The translations under genes and the position numbers were made by a program. This document shows, in pieces, positions 5,345 through 6,159 of a DNA stretch of 6,159 nt (position 1 is the first letter of the stretch; the number at the start of each line of letters is the position of its first letter). Source of the DNA: Candidatus Aenigmatarchaeota archaeon (lineage in GTDB: Archaea; Aenigmatarchaeota; Aenigmatarchaeia; JACPZZ01); the NCBI GenBank assembly GCA_016177205.1, contig JACOVS010000005.1, forward strand, positions 1 through 6,159, written 5' to 3'. The notes under the pieces were generated by a model, which was not told where the DNA came from, made no database searches, and saw nothing but the letters and a program-made list of their open reading frames with translations.

Positions 5345-6159
5345 ATGAGTTGGCAGAAAAGCGACTTGGACGAAATCAAGAGCCGGCTTACAGAGTTTTC
5401 CGGCAAAATAAAGGGGAAAACGTTTTTGGTAACCGGCGGCGCCGGTTTCATCGGCAGCTGGTTTTGCGATACTGTGATATCCATGGGCGGGTGTGTTGTT
5501 TGCGTGGACAACCTTTTCTCGGGCGCGCGCGAAAACATCAAGCACCTTGAGAAAAACAAAGACTTCACGTTTGTGAACGGCCGCGCAGAGAAATTCAAAA
5601 GCAGCCGGAAGTTTGATTACATAGTTCACATGGCAAGCATTGCGTCGCCGCCCCTTTACCAGAAGTTTCCCATTGAAACCCTGGACTCCGCGGTTATAGG
5701 AACAAAAAGAATGCTTGAACTCGCAGCGAGGCAAAAGATTAAAGGTTTTTTGCTCACCAGCACCAGCGAAATTTACGGCAACCCGCCTGAAGAAATGGTT
5801 CCGACACCGGAAAGTTATTACGGGCACGTAAATCCGTACGGGCCCAGATCCATGTACGACGAGGGGAAAAGGTGCGCGGAGGCGTACTGCTACTCATACT
5901 GGAAAAAGAAGGGCGTTCCAGTGCGCATAGCGAGGATATTCAACACATACGGGCCAAGGCTGGACACCAAAAACCCGATCGAACACGGGAGGGCGCTAAT
6001 AAAATTCGTGCACCTCGCCGTCAACAACAAGCCGATCAGCACGTACGGCGGCGGCGCGCAAACGCGCAGTTTCTGCTACATAACAGACCAGATAACGGGG
6101 CTGGTAAAACTTTTACTGGCGCCGAACCTTGACGGGGAAATTTTCAACATAGGCAGCGA
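5345..6159 (+). CDS. UDP-glucuronate decarboxylase-like SDR enzyme (UDP-xylose synthase), C-terminus beyond window
   Basis: The frame is open from ATG 5345 to the right edge (271 complete codons), so the last few dozen residues are missing compared with the usual 310-320. It is an extended short-chain dehydrogenase with NAD-binding TGGAGFIGS (30-38), HMASIASPPLY (95-105), TSTSEIYG (138-145), the catalytic Tyr171-x3-Lys175 pair in PRSMYDEGKR, and ARIFNTYGPR (196-205). HxASxASPPxY, xNPxGPRSxYDEGKR and QTRSFCYITD are characteristic of UDP-glucuronate decarboxylases, which oxidise C4, lose C6 as CO2 and reduce the product to UDP-xylose. dTDP-glucose 4,6-dehydratases and 4-epimerases fit less well. 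GGTGA (5337-5341) precedes the ATG by three bases. It is transcribed divergently from the dehydrogenase that would supply its substrate. About 30 residues precede the NAD motif, slightly longer than in bacterial enzymes. Confidence 0.9.
   Translation, partial: MSWQKSDLDEIKSRLTEFSGKIKGKTFLVTGGAGFIGSWFCDTVISMGGCVVCVDNLFSGARENIKHLEKNKDFTFVNGRAEKFKSSRKFDYIVHMASIASPPLYQKFPIETLDSAVIGTKRMLELAARQKIKGFLLTSTSEIYGNPPEEMVPTPESYYGHVNPYGPRSMYDEGKRCAEAYCYSYWKKKGVPVRIARIFNTYGPRLDTKNPIEHGRALIKFVHLAVNNKPISTYGGGAQTRSFCYITDQITGLVKLLLAPNLDGEIFNIGS

Noticed and set aside
5324..5827. A 167-codon open frame on the minus strand opposite the decarboxylase
   Set aside because: The plus strand carries a full set of SDR motifs, and the antisense translation has none.

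Overview
The window reads as part of a surface-glycan or glycoprotein assembly locus, most likely from an archaeon. The archaeal reading rests on four points. The divergent intergenic gap carries a TTATAA/TATA-like box about 28 bases from the start codon on each side, which fits TATA-driven, (nearly) leaderless transcripts. The dehydrogenase start has no clear Shine-Dalgarno sequence, while the decarboxylase start has a GGTGA-type one. AGG (Arg) and ATA (Ile) codons are frequent. The gene set is common around archaeal glycosylation loci. The lineage cannot be named from this sequence, and a bacterial origin is not strictly excluded.

Layout. (1) 44-1893, plus strand: a sugar-nucleotide nucleotidyltransferase-like protein, then a multi-pass membrane protein of the LPG_synthase_TM/UPF0104 family 14 bases downstream. 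(2) 1884-5289, minus strand: a compact four-gene operon, transcribed in the order UDP-glucose dehydrogenase-like enzyme, Alg14/PssD-like protein, Alg13/PssE-like protein, GT4 glycosyltransferase. Its junctions are an ATGA overlap, a CTGA overlap and a TAGATG abutment. It converges on the membrane-protein gene, with a 10-base overlap inside a perfect 14-base palindrome. (3) 5345 to the right edge, plus strand: a UDP-glucuronate decarboxylase-like SDR enzyme, divergent from the operon and cut off by the window end.

How the genes may work together (inference). The dehydrogenase would oxidise UDP-glucose to UDP-glucuronate, and the divergent decarboxylase would convert that to UDP-xylose. The nucleotidyltransferase would make a further activated sugar. 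The Alg14/Alg13 pair would form a two-subunit glycosyltransferase that, with the GT4 enzyme, transfers sugars onto a membrane-linked acceptor. The membrane protein is a candidate for handling lipid-linked intermediates.

The most unusual point is the Alg13-like gene. Its conserved N-terminus (IFVTVGTH...) is in frame but has no ATG, GTG or TTG in front of it. The best candidate start is a CTG overlapping the Alg14-like stop codon. A classical A_AAA_AAG slippery heptamer sits just upstream in the correct frame relation for a -1 shift that would fuse the two proteins. No gene-free stretch exceeds about 60 bases.
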